Shown piece after piece: positions 44,738 through 55,580 of a stretch of 64,000 bases of DNA. The DNA lies in assembly GCF_012489685.1 (NCBI RefSeq), contig NC_080043.1, positions 45,151,127 through 45,215,126 on the forward strand, read 5' to 3'. The notes under the pieces were generated by a model that ran no database searches, was not told the DNA's origin, and was given only the letters and a program-made list of their open reading frames with translations. Position numbers and translations under genes: made by a program. Every line of letters starts with the position of its first letter. Positions within the stretch are counted from its first letter, which is position 1. Source of the DNA: Lotus japonicus (lineage: Eukaryota; Streptophyta; Magnoliopsida; Fabales; Fabaceae).

Positions 44738-45428
44738 GCAGGTGAAATCGCGGGAAAATAGAAATTTCGCGATTCCGATTTTTGCAGCACGTTCACCGAA
44801 GAATTCTAAGAGAGATTCTGGCGTCAGAATTCCAGAACTCAAAACAAGTCTCTGACATTTGGGAAAAACGATATCTAAAATCCCAAAAGCAGTGTAAGTT
44901 AATCTGTCCCCAAAAACTACTTTTTGCTGTGAATGTCGGACGACAAAACTTTGTTCTGAAGAAAGATTGGAAACGTCGAAAAAAATCTGGCATCGCGAAC
45001 GGAAACTTCGTTAGAAGTCCCGAATAGAAAAAGTCTTCATCCAGCGCTTGAATTTAGGGTTTCGAAGCAAATAAGTTAGCGTCGTCCGACTTCCGAAAAG
45101 TGAATACTATCATGCGTACAGTCCCGAGTTCCGAAATGAAACGCTGGTCGAAGGAAAAATAAAGAGAACCTTTAAATTTTCCAAGGATTTGGAATCTCAC
45201 TTAAAACGTTGCTTTAAAAGAGAAATTAGCCTATTCTGGACACGCTTGCCATAAGGCAGGTGTGCAGACGACTCGCACTAATTCCTACAGCGACTACGCA
45301 ACATTCCTCAAGCAATTCCTGAACTTTCTTCTTCATTACTCTTCCTCAAACAGCAAACTCCTATCACGCTTACACTGATTCTACACGTGAGTCGGAAATT
45401 AACTTGCTCTGTAAATCCAGGTCTTACA

Positions 45429-46133
45429 ATACTCCCCTCCAAAAAGAAAGTTTCGTCCTCGAAACTCAGAGTTCTGCGAAAAGTCCGGGACAAGTTCCTT
45501 GATCTTGTCTTCCAATTCCCATGTAACATTGCCCGTCTCATTATTCCTCATCACTTTCACTAAAGCAATCTGCTTTCCGTTTGATTGTTTCAGTTTTCTA
45601 TCCCCAATGCTGACCTGCGGCGTCTCAAAAGACATATCATCCTTCAGCTCTATGTTGTCCGGGTCGACCACTTGGGTTGGGTCTCCGTTTGAAATAATAC
45701 TAGTTGGCACTCTGTGCAGTCGCACAATCTTAACCACTTGCTTCTTTACCTTCGGTCGTCCGAAATTCTTCTTAAACTCGGTACATCTCTGCCCTTTCAA
45801 AGTGAATGTTCAACCTATCCTCCTGATCTTCACTCATGATCCAAAACTCAACTTGATTTCTTGATAACTCCTAGAGGAAATATTGCGTTGGAATCTAATA
45901 GTCCATTAACGTCACATCCAACTTCGTAACTATCATCACTCGCACCATGAAATCAATCTTCTACTTAGTCACCATTCAAATTAAAACTCGACTTGAGTCT
46001 TAATACCTTGTGCATCACAAGACTCATTCCCTTTAACATTAACTTATCAATAACTTATAAGCTAATCTTCATCTTAATATCTAACAATCCATTATTATTG
46101 TCTTCGTCCTCAAAACTTCCTCACTCCAACCAA
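45429..46133 (-). pseudogene. Element B pol 3' end (integrase/chromodomain-like remnant)
   Basis: Next to the LTR is the minus-strand polypurine context (CTTTTTGGAGGGGAG), then the pol end with ALVKVMRNNETGNVTWELE and VVDPDNIELKDDMSFETP, equivalent to 12930-13110 of the A element. From this the frame jumps directly to IVRLHRVPTSII of the integrase core, so the region between is deleted. Beyond about 45800 the sequence is not recognisably coding. Its last 458 bp (45676-46133) are duplicated at 62509-62966. Confidence 0.75.
45676..46133. repeat. Left copy of a 458-bp direct repeat flanking the A element
   Basis: Aligns without gaps to 62509-62966 with roughly seven substitutions by eye. The repeats are in direct orientation, exactly at the two edges of the inserted A element. 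Confidence 0.9.
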
Positions 46134-47426
46134 GTTTTTAAGCTTATGCTAAGTGAATAAAATCCTATTCACGATTAGGGTTGATGTATCGTGAAGGGAA
46201 ACCTGAACTAGAGTTATCAAATGAAATAAATTTATGAAGGAGAAAGTTCAGGAAAATTCTAAGGATTGTACCAGAGTCGCTAAATGTTATAGCACGATCG
46301 TTATACGCTTAAACCTAGGTCAGAAACCCTAGTATATAGCTAGTTTTCACTTTTAGGCACGATGGAAGTTAATTCCAAAAATCTTCAGAGAAATGTTAGA
46401 ACTTCTCTTTTTCCATATATCACAATCGTTTCGAGCCGAAACTCTAGGATCTACGAACGTCCGATTCCAATCATCGGAAGTTTGCCGAAACCGAAACCCT
46501 TGTATTTCAAAACCCTAGAATCACCCGACAATGAAGACTTTTTCTATTCAGAGCTTCAAATGAATATTCCACACGCGTACACCTATTTCTCTCGATGTTT
46601 CTAATCTTTCTTCAGAAGGAAGTTTTCTATTCCGACATCCGATGCAAAAAGCAACTTATCGGGTAAAATAGTTTTACACCGACTTTGCATTAGTCGCTAA
46701 AAATACAAGGAGACCTCATTTTAGTTTTGGAATTCTTTTGCCAAAACATATCTTAGAATTCACGGAGAATGACGTCGGAAAAATCAGATTCGCGAAACTT
46801 TCATTTTACCGCGTTTTGCCAACCTCTATATATAGCCAAGAAATGAGAAAAAACACAAAAACTACCCATTTCTCTCAAGGAGGCCGCGAGCTTTGGAGGA
46901 GGAGGAGGAGAAGAGATTTTCTTCATTTCTTGCTTGATCGTTGATTAATCAGTTGCTGCTTCAAGGTTTCGAGGTATAGTCGCTAATCCTTACCTCTGAT
47001 CGCTTTTTCCATAGCTTTTCTATAGACTTTTCTGAGCTGATAGTTTTGAGGTTTTTGCAAAACTATCCTGAATATTTCATTTTTGATTCTAAACCTCTTC
47101 CTTATGTGCCCAAGATCACTTCTGCCGGATTAGATTTTCCATAATGTCGCCGGAATTCCGCCGGAATCAATTTTAGCCTTAAATACCCATTTTTGGAGTA
47201 AAGCTTCAACCTTTAGGCTGAAAACTATCGCCTTAGCTTAGTGCTAGTAGGATTAGTTGTCATAAACGTCGTTGGTGACGTCCCTGTCAAATTTTCTTTT
47301 TGGGATTTCAGTTTTGAAATTCTAAGTTAAAAATCATGACCAAAATACCCCTGCGACAGTTTTTGATCCGATAATTTTTCCGAGTTCAGAATACCCTTAG
47401 TTACGGCTAATGATAGCATAGGAACA
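46134..47426 (+). repeat. 5' LTR fragment of the deleted A element
   Basis: Matches LTR A from just inside its start (AAGTTTTTAAGC) through the TATA box (46826-46835) to ATAGCATAGGAAC, then joins the LTR end at a 2-bp overlap and meets TTGTGGTATCAGAGC. About 2.6 kb of LTR, including the 78-nt block and LTR ORF, are lost. Confidence 0.9.
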
Positions 47427-47429
47427 TTG

Positions 47430-47441
47430 TGGTATCAGAGC
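47430..47441 (+). other. Primer-binding site (tRNA-Met initiator)
   Basis: TGGTATCAGAGC, preserved although the adjacent LTR is deleted. Confidence 0.92.
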
Positions 47442-47638
47442 ACGGTTGAGTCTTTCGGGAGTTGTTGGGGAATAGGTCTTCTGTGCTAGGTTGTGTGACT
47501 CTGCAAAGAGTGAAAATTGATTGTCTGCAAGCGATTTTTCGCTTAAAAATTGATTGAAGTTATTGCTTAATCATATTGTATAGTTATGGAAATGCTATCT
47601 TATGATGAGTACTAACTGTTTGTCTAACTGAACAGAAC

Positions 47639-48462
47639 ATGGTGAACACTAACCAGTTAGCGGAGATGATGGCCACTAAGGCCCAAGCTGTGACGGCACA
47701 AGCGAACGATAATGCTATGAGGCGTGCTGCTGAGGAGGCACGTGATCAGCATCAGCGTCAGAGGGAAGTAACTCTGGACCAGAACAAAGGCCTGAATGAT
47801 TTCAGGAGGCAAAACCCACCAAAGTTCTCTGGTGGTACTGACCCAGACGCAGCGGATCTCTAGATCCAAGAAATCGAGAATATTTTTGGCGTTCTGCAGA
47901 CAATTGAGGGTGCCAAGGTGGGCATGGCGACTTATCTTCTGCTAGGAGATGCTGAGTACTGGTGGAAGGGCACCAGGGGGATCATGGAAGCTAACCATGA
48001 AGAGATCAACTGGAACTCTTTCCGGACCGCATTCTTGGAAAAGTATTTTCCAACAAGTGCTCGGGATGAGCGGGAGTCACAATTTCTGACACTCCGTCAG
48101 GGAGGTATGTCAGTACCGGAATTTGCTTCGAAGCTGGAATCTTTGGCGAAGCATTTTCAATTCTTTCATGATCACGTGAACGAGCGCTATATGTGCAAGC
48201 GCTTTGTTAATGGACTGAGGCCTGACATTGAGGACTCAGTGAGGCCGCTGGGAATCATGCGATTCCAATCTTTAGTTGAGAAAGCCACGGAGGTGGAACT
48301 GATGAAGAACCGGAGGCTAAACCGGGCTGGAACTGGAGGGCCGATGAGGTCGGGCTCTCAAAATTTTCAGAGCAGAGAGAAATTTCAGAGCAGGGGGCCA
48401 TATCAGCGTCCTGCTGGAAGAGGATTTACTTCAGGATCTTACAGACCCATGGCGGGTACTTC
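47639..48462 (+). pseudogene. Gypsy gag fragment with one stop
   Basis: Homologous to the minus-strand gag at 4659-5444: MVNTNQLAEMM start, PPKFSGGTDPD, then a TAG at 47861-47863 in place of Trp, then AEYWWKGTRGIMEAN, FLEKYFP and the Arg/Gln-rich end running beyond the point where the other copy is cut. It breaks off at about 48462, where LTR sequence begins. The zinc knuckles are absent. Confidence 0.9.
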
Positions 48463-48957
48463 ATGCAAAGTGCTAATTGGGTAATTTAGGATGTGTGATG
48501 TATGCCTTATATGCTAAGTGCTATGTGGTTATTGCTTAATATGTTGATATATGACATGTTGATTGATTGTGCTGAGTTATATATGCTTGCGCAATGAAAT
48601 CTGAGTTTCTGAATGGTGAGAATAGCGGGCAGGTCATGCCGATTTTTATTTGAGAGTTTTGAGAAAGTTTGATAGGATGAATGAGATTCGGACCTTGTTA
48701 TGGTGTTTCATGGATCGAGACATTCTCTGGTGTTATTTGGGGATTAGGTGATCCCGAGAACTTATAAGATTTTGCGATAAGACTAAAAGGATATTATTTT
48801 GAAAAGAAAACTCATAAGACATTAAACAACCTCTAAATCTTCAATTAATGATAATAAACTCGAAAGGAAGCTTCGGATGCAAATCTTAGTTTTTGGAAAA
48901 CGAGAAGTGTCGTCGGATCCAAGTGTTGAGGAGATTGGTAAGTTCTGAGTATGTTGA
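48463..48957 (+). repeat. 3' LTR fragment of the deleted A element, left of the Sirevirus
   Basis: Collinear with about 39888-40378 of the solo A LTR. The last five bases, GTTGA (48953-48957), are the Sirevirus target duplication. Confidence 0.9.
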
Positions 48958-50163
48958 TGTAAGATCAAGTTTTGATCTAGTAGTACAACTCTATGTTTTG
49001 ATGATTACAAGTTAACCTTTTGATATGAACAATTGTGGTACTCTAACGTGTTTTTCTGAGTGTGCTATTTACAGGCTCTGACCTCAACTCAATCTCACAC
49101 AAATCAGAAGCACTGTGTTAAAGAGCGACCCAAGAAACGCTTTCGCATTCACCATGTTCAGTATGAACAGTGGAAAAGCTTCAGAAGTTCTGAAGTTATA
49201 CAAACTCTGATGTGGACTCAGTCACTAGAAGTTCTGAAGATCCAGAAAGTCTGATAACCAAGAAACACTGAAGGCTCAGATATTCTGATGGTGTAGAAGA
49301 CTCTGAAGATCCAGAAGCTGATTAGTGAAATTCTGATGTCCAGAAGCAAGATACTCTGAAGACCATGTACTTCCCTCTGAGTTCAGAATCAGAAGAAACA
49401 ATGGTCAGAGGATCTGGGCTTTCCCTCTGACTCTGATCAACCGGCTTCACAAGTTCCAACATGAAGCTTTCTCCTGATCAGAAGTCTCCTAGGTTTAAAG
49501 GTCAAGTCGCTATCCAAGTACAAAAGCAACTGTACCTTCCTGACGACCTACCTAACAGTCTCAGACACAGCAGAAGCTGGATTTTCCAGAACTGCCCTCC
49601 AACGGTAGCATTTCCCATGCAAAGCTCAACCCTAATCCTTGGAGTATATAAAGAGGCTGAAGACTGAAAGAAGCGGCTAGAAGCATTCACATACGCGCAA
49701 GACAAATTCAAATTCTTCTAAGCTTTCTTTCATCTGAAATTCATTGAGTTTACTATTAGCTTTTTAGAAGCAAATCTCTTGTAAACAATTCTTTGATAAA
49801 CAGTTTGTTTAGTTCCTTTAGGAGATCAAGGTTGATCGGATCCTAGAGAAGACTAAGAGAGTGAATCTTAGTGTGAGCTAAGTCAGTGTAATTGTTAGTC
49901 ACTTGTAGGTTTCAAGTGCAGTTGTAACTCTTACCTGATTAGTGGATTGCCTTCATTCTAAGAAGGAAGAAATCACCTTAACGGGTGGACTGGAGTAGCT
50001 TGAGTGATTTATCAAGTGAACCAGGATAAAATCCTTGTGTGCTTTTCTATCTCTTATCTTTAGCACTTAAGTTCTCGAAAGATTTGTCAAAATCTTTAAG
50101 GTGGAAGCTTTATCTTGAAAACGTTATTCAAACCCCCCCTTTCTACCGTTTTTCATACCTTCA
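48958..50163 (+). repeat. 5' LTR of Sirevirus copy 2
   Basis: TGTAAGATCAAG to CATACCTTCA. TATA box TATATAAAG at 49645-49653. Confidence 0.97.
49645..49653 (+). promoter_or_regulatory. Sirevirus LTR TATA box
   Basis: TATATAAAG, also in the copy 1 LTR and the 3' LTR; degraded in copy 3. Confidence 0.75.
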
Positions 50164-50165
50164 AT

Positions 50166-50177
50166 TGGTATCAGAGC
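50166..50177 (+). other. Primer-binding site (tRNA-Met initiator)
   Basis: TGGTATCAGAGC, two bases after the LTR. Confidence 0.95.
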
Positions 50178-50235
50178 GCAAGTTCTGATTACCACACCTA
50201 ACAGTGTTCAGTGATCCGGGCCGGTGTGAAAATCA

Positions 50236-52146
50236 ATGGCTGCCACCACCAGTGAAACTCAAAGAGATGGTTACAATGCAAAGCCTCCTATGTTCGACGG
50301 TCAAAGGTTCGAATATTGGAAAGATAGACTGGAAAGTTTCTTTTTGGGTTTCGATGCAGATCTCTGGGATATTATTGTGGATGGCTTTGAGCGTCCAGTT
50401 GATGCAGATGGCAAGAAGATCCCAAGGTCAGAGATGACTGCAGATCAAAAGAAGCTGTACTCACAACATCACAAAGCAAGAGCAATTCTTCTAAGTGCTA
50501 TTTCCTATGAAGAGTACCAGAAGATTACAGATCGTGAGTTTGCGAAAGGCATTTTCGAATCTCTGAAGATGTCTCATGAAGGAAACAAGAAAGTCAAAGA
50601 ATCAAAGGCATTGTCTTTGATCCAAAAGTATGAATCCTTCATCATGGAGCCAAATGAGTCCATTGAAGAAATGTTCTCCAGATTTCAGTTGCTTGTAGCT
50701 GGCATACGACCTCTCAACAAGAGCTACACAACAAAAGATCATGTCATAAGGGTCATCAGGTGTCTTCCTGAAAGTTGGATGCCTTTAGTGACTTCAATAG
50801 AGCTCACGAGAGATGTTGAGAATATGAGTTTAGAAGAACTCATCAGCATTTTGAAATGCCATGAGCTGAAGCGCTCAGAGATGCAAGATCTGAGGAAAAA
50901 GTCCATAGCCTTGAAATCTAAATCTGAAAAGGCTAAGGCTGAGAAGTCAAAAGCTCTTCAAGCTGAAGAAGAGGAATCTGAAGAAGCATCAGAAGATTCT
51001 GATGAAGATGAGCTAACTCTGATCTCCAAGAGACTCAATCGCATCTGGAAGCACAGGCAAAGCAAATACAAAGGCTCTGGAAAGGCAAAAGGAAAGTCTG
51101 AATCCTCAGGTCAGAAGAAGTCCTCACTTAAGGAAGTCACATTCTTTGAGTGCAAAGAATCAGGGCACTACAAAAGTGACTGTCCAAAGTTGAAGAAGGA
51201 CAAGAAGCCAAAGAAGCACTTCAAGACAAAGAAGAGTCTGATGGTGACATTTGATGAATCAGAGTCAGAGGATGTTGACTCTGATGGTGAAGTCCAAGGA
51301 CTCATGGCTATTGTCAAAGACAAGGAAGCAGAGTCAAAGGGAGCTGTTGACTCTGACTCAGAATCAGAAGGAGATCCTAACTCAGACGATGAAAATGAGG
51401 TATTCGCTTCTTTCTCTACCTCTGAACTGAAACATGCATTGTCTGATATCATGGATAAGTATAACTCCTTATTGTCTAAGCATAAGAAGCTGAAAAAGGA
51501 CTTATCTGCTGTTTCCAAGACTCCTTCTGAACATGAGAAAATTATTTCTGATTTGAAAAATGATAATCATGCTTTGATCAATTCTAACTCTGTGCTTAAG
51601 AACCAGATTGCTAAGTTAGAAGAAATTGTTGCCTGTGATGCCTCTGATTGTAGAAATGAGTCTAAGTATGAAAAGTCTTTTCAAAGATTCCTAGCTAAAA
51701 GCGTGGATAGAAGCTTAATGGCTTCAATGATCTATGGCGTAAGCAGAAATGGAATGCATGGCATTGGCTATTCTAAACCAATTAGAAATGAGCCCTCTGT
51801 GTCTAAAGCTAAATCCTTGTATGAATGCTTTGTTCCCTCTGGTACCATATTGCCTGATCCTTTACCTGCTAAAGTTGCTAAAAACCCTCTTAAAAAGGGA
51901 TCCTTCTCTATGTCTAAATATCATGCAAATATTCCTTTAAAATATCATGTTGAGACACCCAAGGTGATCAGAACCTCTGGGGTAACTAACAAGAGAGGAC
52001 CCAGAAAGTGGGTACCTAAGGACAAGATTATCTATGTTGCAGATATCCTTGATAGCTCCACTGAAACACCAATCATGGTATCTGGACAGTGGATGCTCGC
52101 GTCACATGACGGGAGAAAGGCGTATGTTCCAAGAGCTGAAACTTAA
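50236..52146 (+). CDS. Sirevirus gag (copy 2), open but zinc knuckle altered
   Basis: 636 codons, starting MAATTSETQRDGYNAKPP. Same layout as copy 3: Gag core, basic Lys/Ser region, zinc knuckle, acidic stretch, coiled coil LSDIMDKYNSLLSKHKKLKK, and GPRKWVPKDKI. Two oddities are seen. The first knuckle cysteine is Phe (codon TTC at 51142-51144, residue 303; copy 3 has TGC), leaving only F-x2-C-x4-H-x4-C, which should weaken RNA binding. And the TGA that ends gag in copy 3 reads GGA here, so the frame runs on 21 codons through GQWMLASHDGRKAYVPR to 52146, overlapping the pol frame (+1). Confidence 0.92.
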   Translation: MAATTSETQRDGYNAKPPMFDGQRFEYWKDRLESFFLGFDADLWDIIVDGFERPVDADGKKIPRSEMTADQKKLYSQHHKARAILLSAISYEEYQKITDREFAKGIFESLKMSHEGNKKVKESKALSLIQKYESFIMEPNESIEEMFSRFQLLVAGIRPLNKSYTTKDHVIRVIRCLPESWMPLVTSIELTRDVENMSLEELISILKCHELKRSEMQDLRKKSIALKSKSEKAKAEKSKALQAEEEESEEASEDSDEDELTLISKRLNRIWKHRQSKYKGSGKAKGKSESSGQKKSSLKEVTFFECKESGHYKSDCPKLKKDKKPKKHFKTKKSLMVTFDESESEDVDSDGEVQGLMAIVKDKEAESKGAVDSDSESEGDPNSDDENEVFASFSTSELKHALSDIMDKYNSLLSKHKKLKKDLSAVSKTPSEHEKIISDLKNDNHALINSNSVLKNQIAKLEEIVACDASDCRNESKYEKSFQRFLAKSVDRSLMASMIYGVSRNGMHGIGYSKPIRNEPSVSKAKSLYECFVPSGTILPDPLPAKVAKNPLKKGSFSMSKYHANIPLKYHVETPKVIRTSGVTNKRGPRKWVPKDKIIYVADILDSSTETPIMVSGQWMLASHDGRKAYVPRAET

Positions 52147-55138
52147 GCCTGGAGGCGAAGTTGGCTTTGGAGGAAATGAAAAGGGTAAAATTGTTGGTAC
52201 TGGTACTATTTGTGTAGATAATAGTCCATGCATTGATAATGTGTTATTGGTAGACGGCTTAACACATAACTTATTGTCTATAAGTCAATTAGCTGACAAG
52301 GGTTATGATGTTATATTCAATCAAAAGTCCTGCCGAGCTGTAAGTCAAATCGATGGCTCTGTTCTGTTTAACAGCAAGAGGAAGAACAACATTTATAAGA
52401 TCAGATTATCTGAGTTGGAGGCTCAGAATGTGAAATGCCTTCTGTCTGTTAATGAAGAGCAGTGGGTATGCCATAGACGGTTAGGGCATGCCAGTATGAG
52501 AAAGATTTCTCAGCTGAGCAAGCTAAACCTTGTCAGGGGCTTACCCAATCTGAAGTTCGCTTCAGACGCTCTTTGTGAAGCATGTCAGAAAGGCAAATTC
52601 ACAAAAGTCCCTTTCAAGGCAAAGAATGTTGTCTCAACCTCAAGGCCGTTGGAACTTCTGCATATCGACCTTTTTGGACCAGTGAAAACTGAGTCTATAG
52701 GTGGCAAGAGATATGGGATGGTTATCGTTGATGACTATAGCCGTTGGACATGGGTAAAGTTTCTAACCCGCAAGGATGAGTCTCATGTTGTGTTCTCTAC
52801 CTTCATTGCCCAAGTGCAAAACGAGAAGGCTTGTAGGATTGTGCGTGTCAGAAGTGACCGTGGTGGAGAGTTTGAGAATGACAAGTTTGAGAGTCTATTT
52901 GATTCCTATGGAATTGCACATGATTTCTCTTGTCCCAGAACTCCTCAACAAAATGGTGTTGTTGAGAGGAAGAACAGAACTCTTCAGAAGATGGCTAGAA
53001 CCATGCTCCAAGAAACTGGCATGGCTAAGCACTTTTGGGCAGAGGCTGTAAATACAGCATGTTACATTCATAACAGAATCTCTGTGAGACCAATTCTGAA
53101 TAAGACTCCCTATGAATTGTGGAAGAACATAAAACCCAACATTTCTTATTTTCATCCTTTTGGCTGTGTTTGTTATGTTCTCAATACTAAGGATAGATTG
53201 CATAAATTTGATGCTAAGTCTTCTAAGTGTCTTTTACTCGGTTACTCTGAGAGATCTAAAGGTTTTAGATTTTATAATACTGATGCTAAGACTCTTGAAG
53301 AATCTATTCATGTTAGATTTGACGATAAGCTTGACTCTGACCAGTCAAAGTTAGTTGAAAAGTTTGCAGATTTAAGCATTAATGTTTCTGACAAAGGCAA
53401 AGCTCCAGAGGAAGATGAGCCAGAGGAAGATGAACCAGAGGAAGAAGCTGGTCCCTCTAACTCACAAACTCTGAAGAAGAGCAGAATCACCGCAGCTCAC
53501 CCTAAGGAATTGATTCTGGGCAACAAAGACGAACCAGTCAGAACCAGATCAGCCTTCAGACCCTCTGAAGAGACCTTGCTCAGTCTGAAAGGATTGGTGT
53601 CCTTAATTGAACCCAAGTCCATAGATGAAGCTCTTCAGGACAAGGATTGGATTCTGGCCATGGAAGAAGAATTGAATCAATTCTCCAAGAACGATGTTTG
53701 GAGCTTAGTGAAGAAGCCTGAGAGTGTCCATGTAATTGGAACAAAATGGGTATTCAGAAACAAGCTGAATGAGAAAGGAGATGTAGTCAGAAACAAGGCA
53801 AGGCTAGTTGCTCAAGGCTACAGCCAGCAGGAAGGAATAGACTACACTTAAACATTTGCTCCAGTAGCAAGACTGGAGGCAATCAGACTGTTGATCTCTT
53901 TTTCAGTGAATCACAACATAGTTCTACATCAGATGGACGTGAAGAGTGCCTTCCTAAATAGTTATATTTCAGAGGAAGTCTATGTTCATCAACCCCCAGG
54001 TTTTGAAGATGAGAAGAAGCCAGACCATGTGTTCAAATTGAAGAAGTCACTCTATGGTCTGAAGCAAGCTCCCAGAGCATGGTATGAGAGACTCAGCTCA
54101 TTCCTTCTGGAGAATGAGTTTGTAAGGGGTAAAGTAGATACAACTCTTTTTTGCAAGACTTATAAAGATGATATCTTAATTGTGCAAATTTATGTTGATG
54201 ATATTATATTTGGTTCTGCTAATCAATCTCTATGCAAAGAATTTTCTGAGATGATGCAGGCTGAATTTGAGATGAGTATGATGGGAGAATTAAAGTACTT
54301 TCTGGGAATACAAGTTGATCAAACACCAGAAGGAACATATATCCATTAGAGCAAGTACACTAAAGAACTTCTGAAGAAGTTCAATATGCTGGAATCTACA
54401 GTGGCCAAGACTCCAATGCATCCTACATGCATTCTGGAGAAAGAAGATAAAAGTGGTAAAGTATGTCAGAAGCTCTATCGTGGCATGATAGGTTCACTTC
54501 TATACTTAACTGCATCTAGGCCAGACATACTATTTAGTGTTCATTTATGTGCTCGTTTCCAATCAGATCCAAGGGAAACCCACTTAACTGCTGTTAAGAG
54601 GATCCTAAGGTATCTGAAAGGCACCACTAACCTTGGCTTGATGTATAAGAAAACATCAGAGTATAAGCTTTCAGGTTATTGTGATGCTGATTATGCTGGA
54701 GATAGAACAGAGAGAAAAAGTACTTCTGGAAATTGTCAATTTCTGGGAAGCAATCTAGTCTCATGGGCAAGCAAGAGGCAATCAACCATTGCACTATCAA
54801 CTGCAGAGGCAGAATATATCTCAGCAGCAATATGCAGCACTCAGATGCTCTGGATGAAACATCAGCTGGAGGATTATCAGATCCTTGAGAGCAATATCTC
54901 AATCTATTGTGATAACACTGCTGCAATCTCATTGAGTAAGAATCCTATCTTGCATTCAAGGGCAAAGCACATTGAGGTAAAGTATCACTTTATTAGAGAT
55001 TATGTACAGAAGGGCGTACTTCTTCTGAAGTTTGTTGATACTGACCATCAATGGGCAGATATCTTTACAAAGCCCTTAGCAGAGGATAGATTTAATTTCA
55101 TTCTGAAAAATCTGAATATGGTCTTTTGTCCAGCATGA
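52034..55138 (+). pseudogene. Sirevirus pol (copy 2), two premature stops
   Basis: The frame is +1 to gag and open from about 51986. Order: protease YLDSGCSRHMTG (near 52080), integrase HHCC (HRRLGHASMRK; CEACQKGK), D,D,E core (HIDLFGP, VRSDRGGEFEND, NGVVERKNRTL), reverse transcriptase (KDWILAMEEELNQ near 53640; MDVKSAFLNS; YVDD at 54191-54202), and RNase H (CDADYAGD, STAEAEYIS, CDNTAAISLSKNP), ending at 55138. Stops are TAA 53849-53851 (copy 3 has GAA) and TAG 54347-54349 (copy 3 has CAG). Apart from these two point changes the frame is whole, so inactivation is recent. Pol would supply the enzymes for reverse transcription and integration. Confidence 0.93.
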
Positions 55139-55381
55139 AGATGGATCAGAACCTCTGACTATGATACTTCTTGATCAGAAGATGTCTAGTCCAGAAGGTA
55201 ACTCAATCAGAGTGTGTGTACCCATTGGTACTGACTCTGAAGCTGAGACAGCAACACGTGTGTCAGTATTTCTGATGCATAGTTCCTTTGCCCGTGTGAC
55301 AGTCTGTCATGTTGCGTGTAGATGTGCTTCTCTCCTGTGTGTGATATGTGTATTTACTGTTACTATCTATCTTTAATTTTC

Positions 55382-55421
55382 AACCGTTGATTTTAAATCG
55401 CTTTTTGAATCAACAACGGTT
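55382..55421 (+). other. Conserved hairpin between pol and the envelope-like ORF
   Basis: AACCGTTGAT and ATCAACAACGGTT pair around a 17-nt loop. Also in copy 3 at 38216-38254 with a changed loop. It is followed by a CT-rich stretch (about 55470-55525) leading to the next ORF. Confidence 0.5.
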
Positions 55422-55580
55422 ATTTGTCAAAACCCACTATACACACACGATCTCCTTCACTTCCGGTTTTTACTCTCTCTCTCTCTTGCTATTTCAAAAC
55501 CGCTTATCCTCGATTTCTCTCTCGATCTCTCTTCATCTTTCAACCTTCATCTTCTACCTAAACCTTTAACCACTCCAAAA

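Larger units (their letters stand above)
38306..45428 (-). repeat. LTR of element B (about 3.5 kb net), interrupted
   Basis: Without the inserted solo A LTR and its duplicated AAGTC it is 3547 bp. On the minus strand it shows TATA CTATAAATAG (44728-44737), a donor-like TCGAG/GTAACT, a 48-nt exon-like block (43850-43897), two minisatellite arrays and the LTR ORF start (42517). So it has the same layout as A and A', although most of the sequence is too different to align by eye. Confidence 0.85.

Noticed and set aside
47430..47441. tRNA gene at the TGGTATCAGAGC sites
   Set aside because: Only the 12-nt primer complement is present; no cloverleaf surrounds it.
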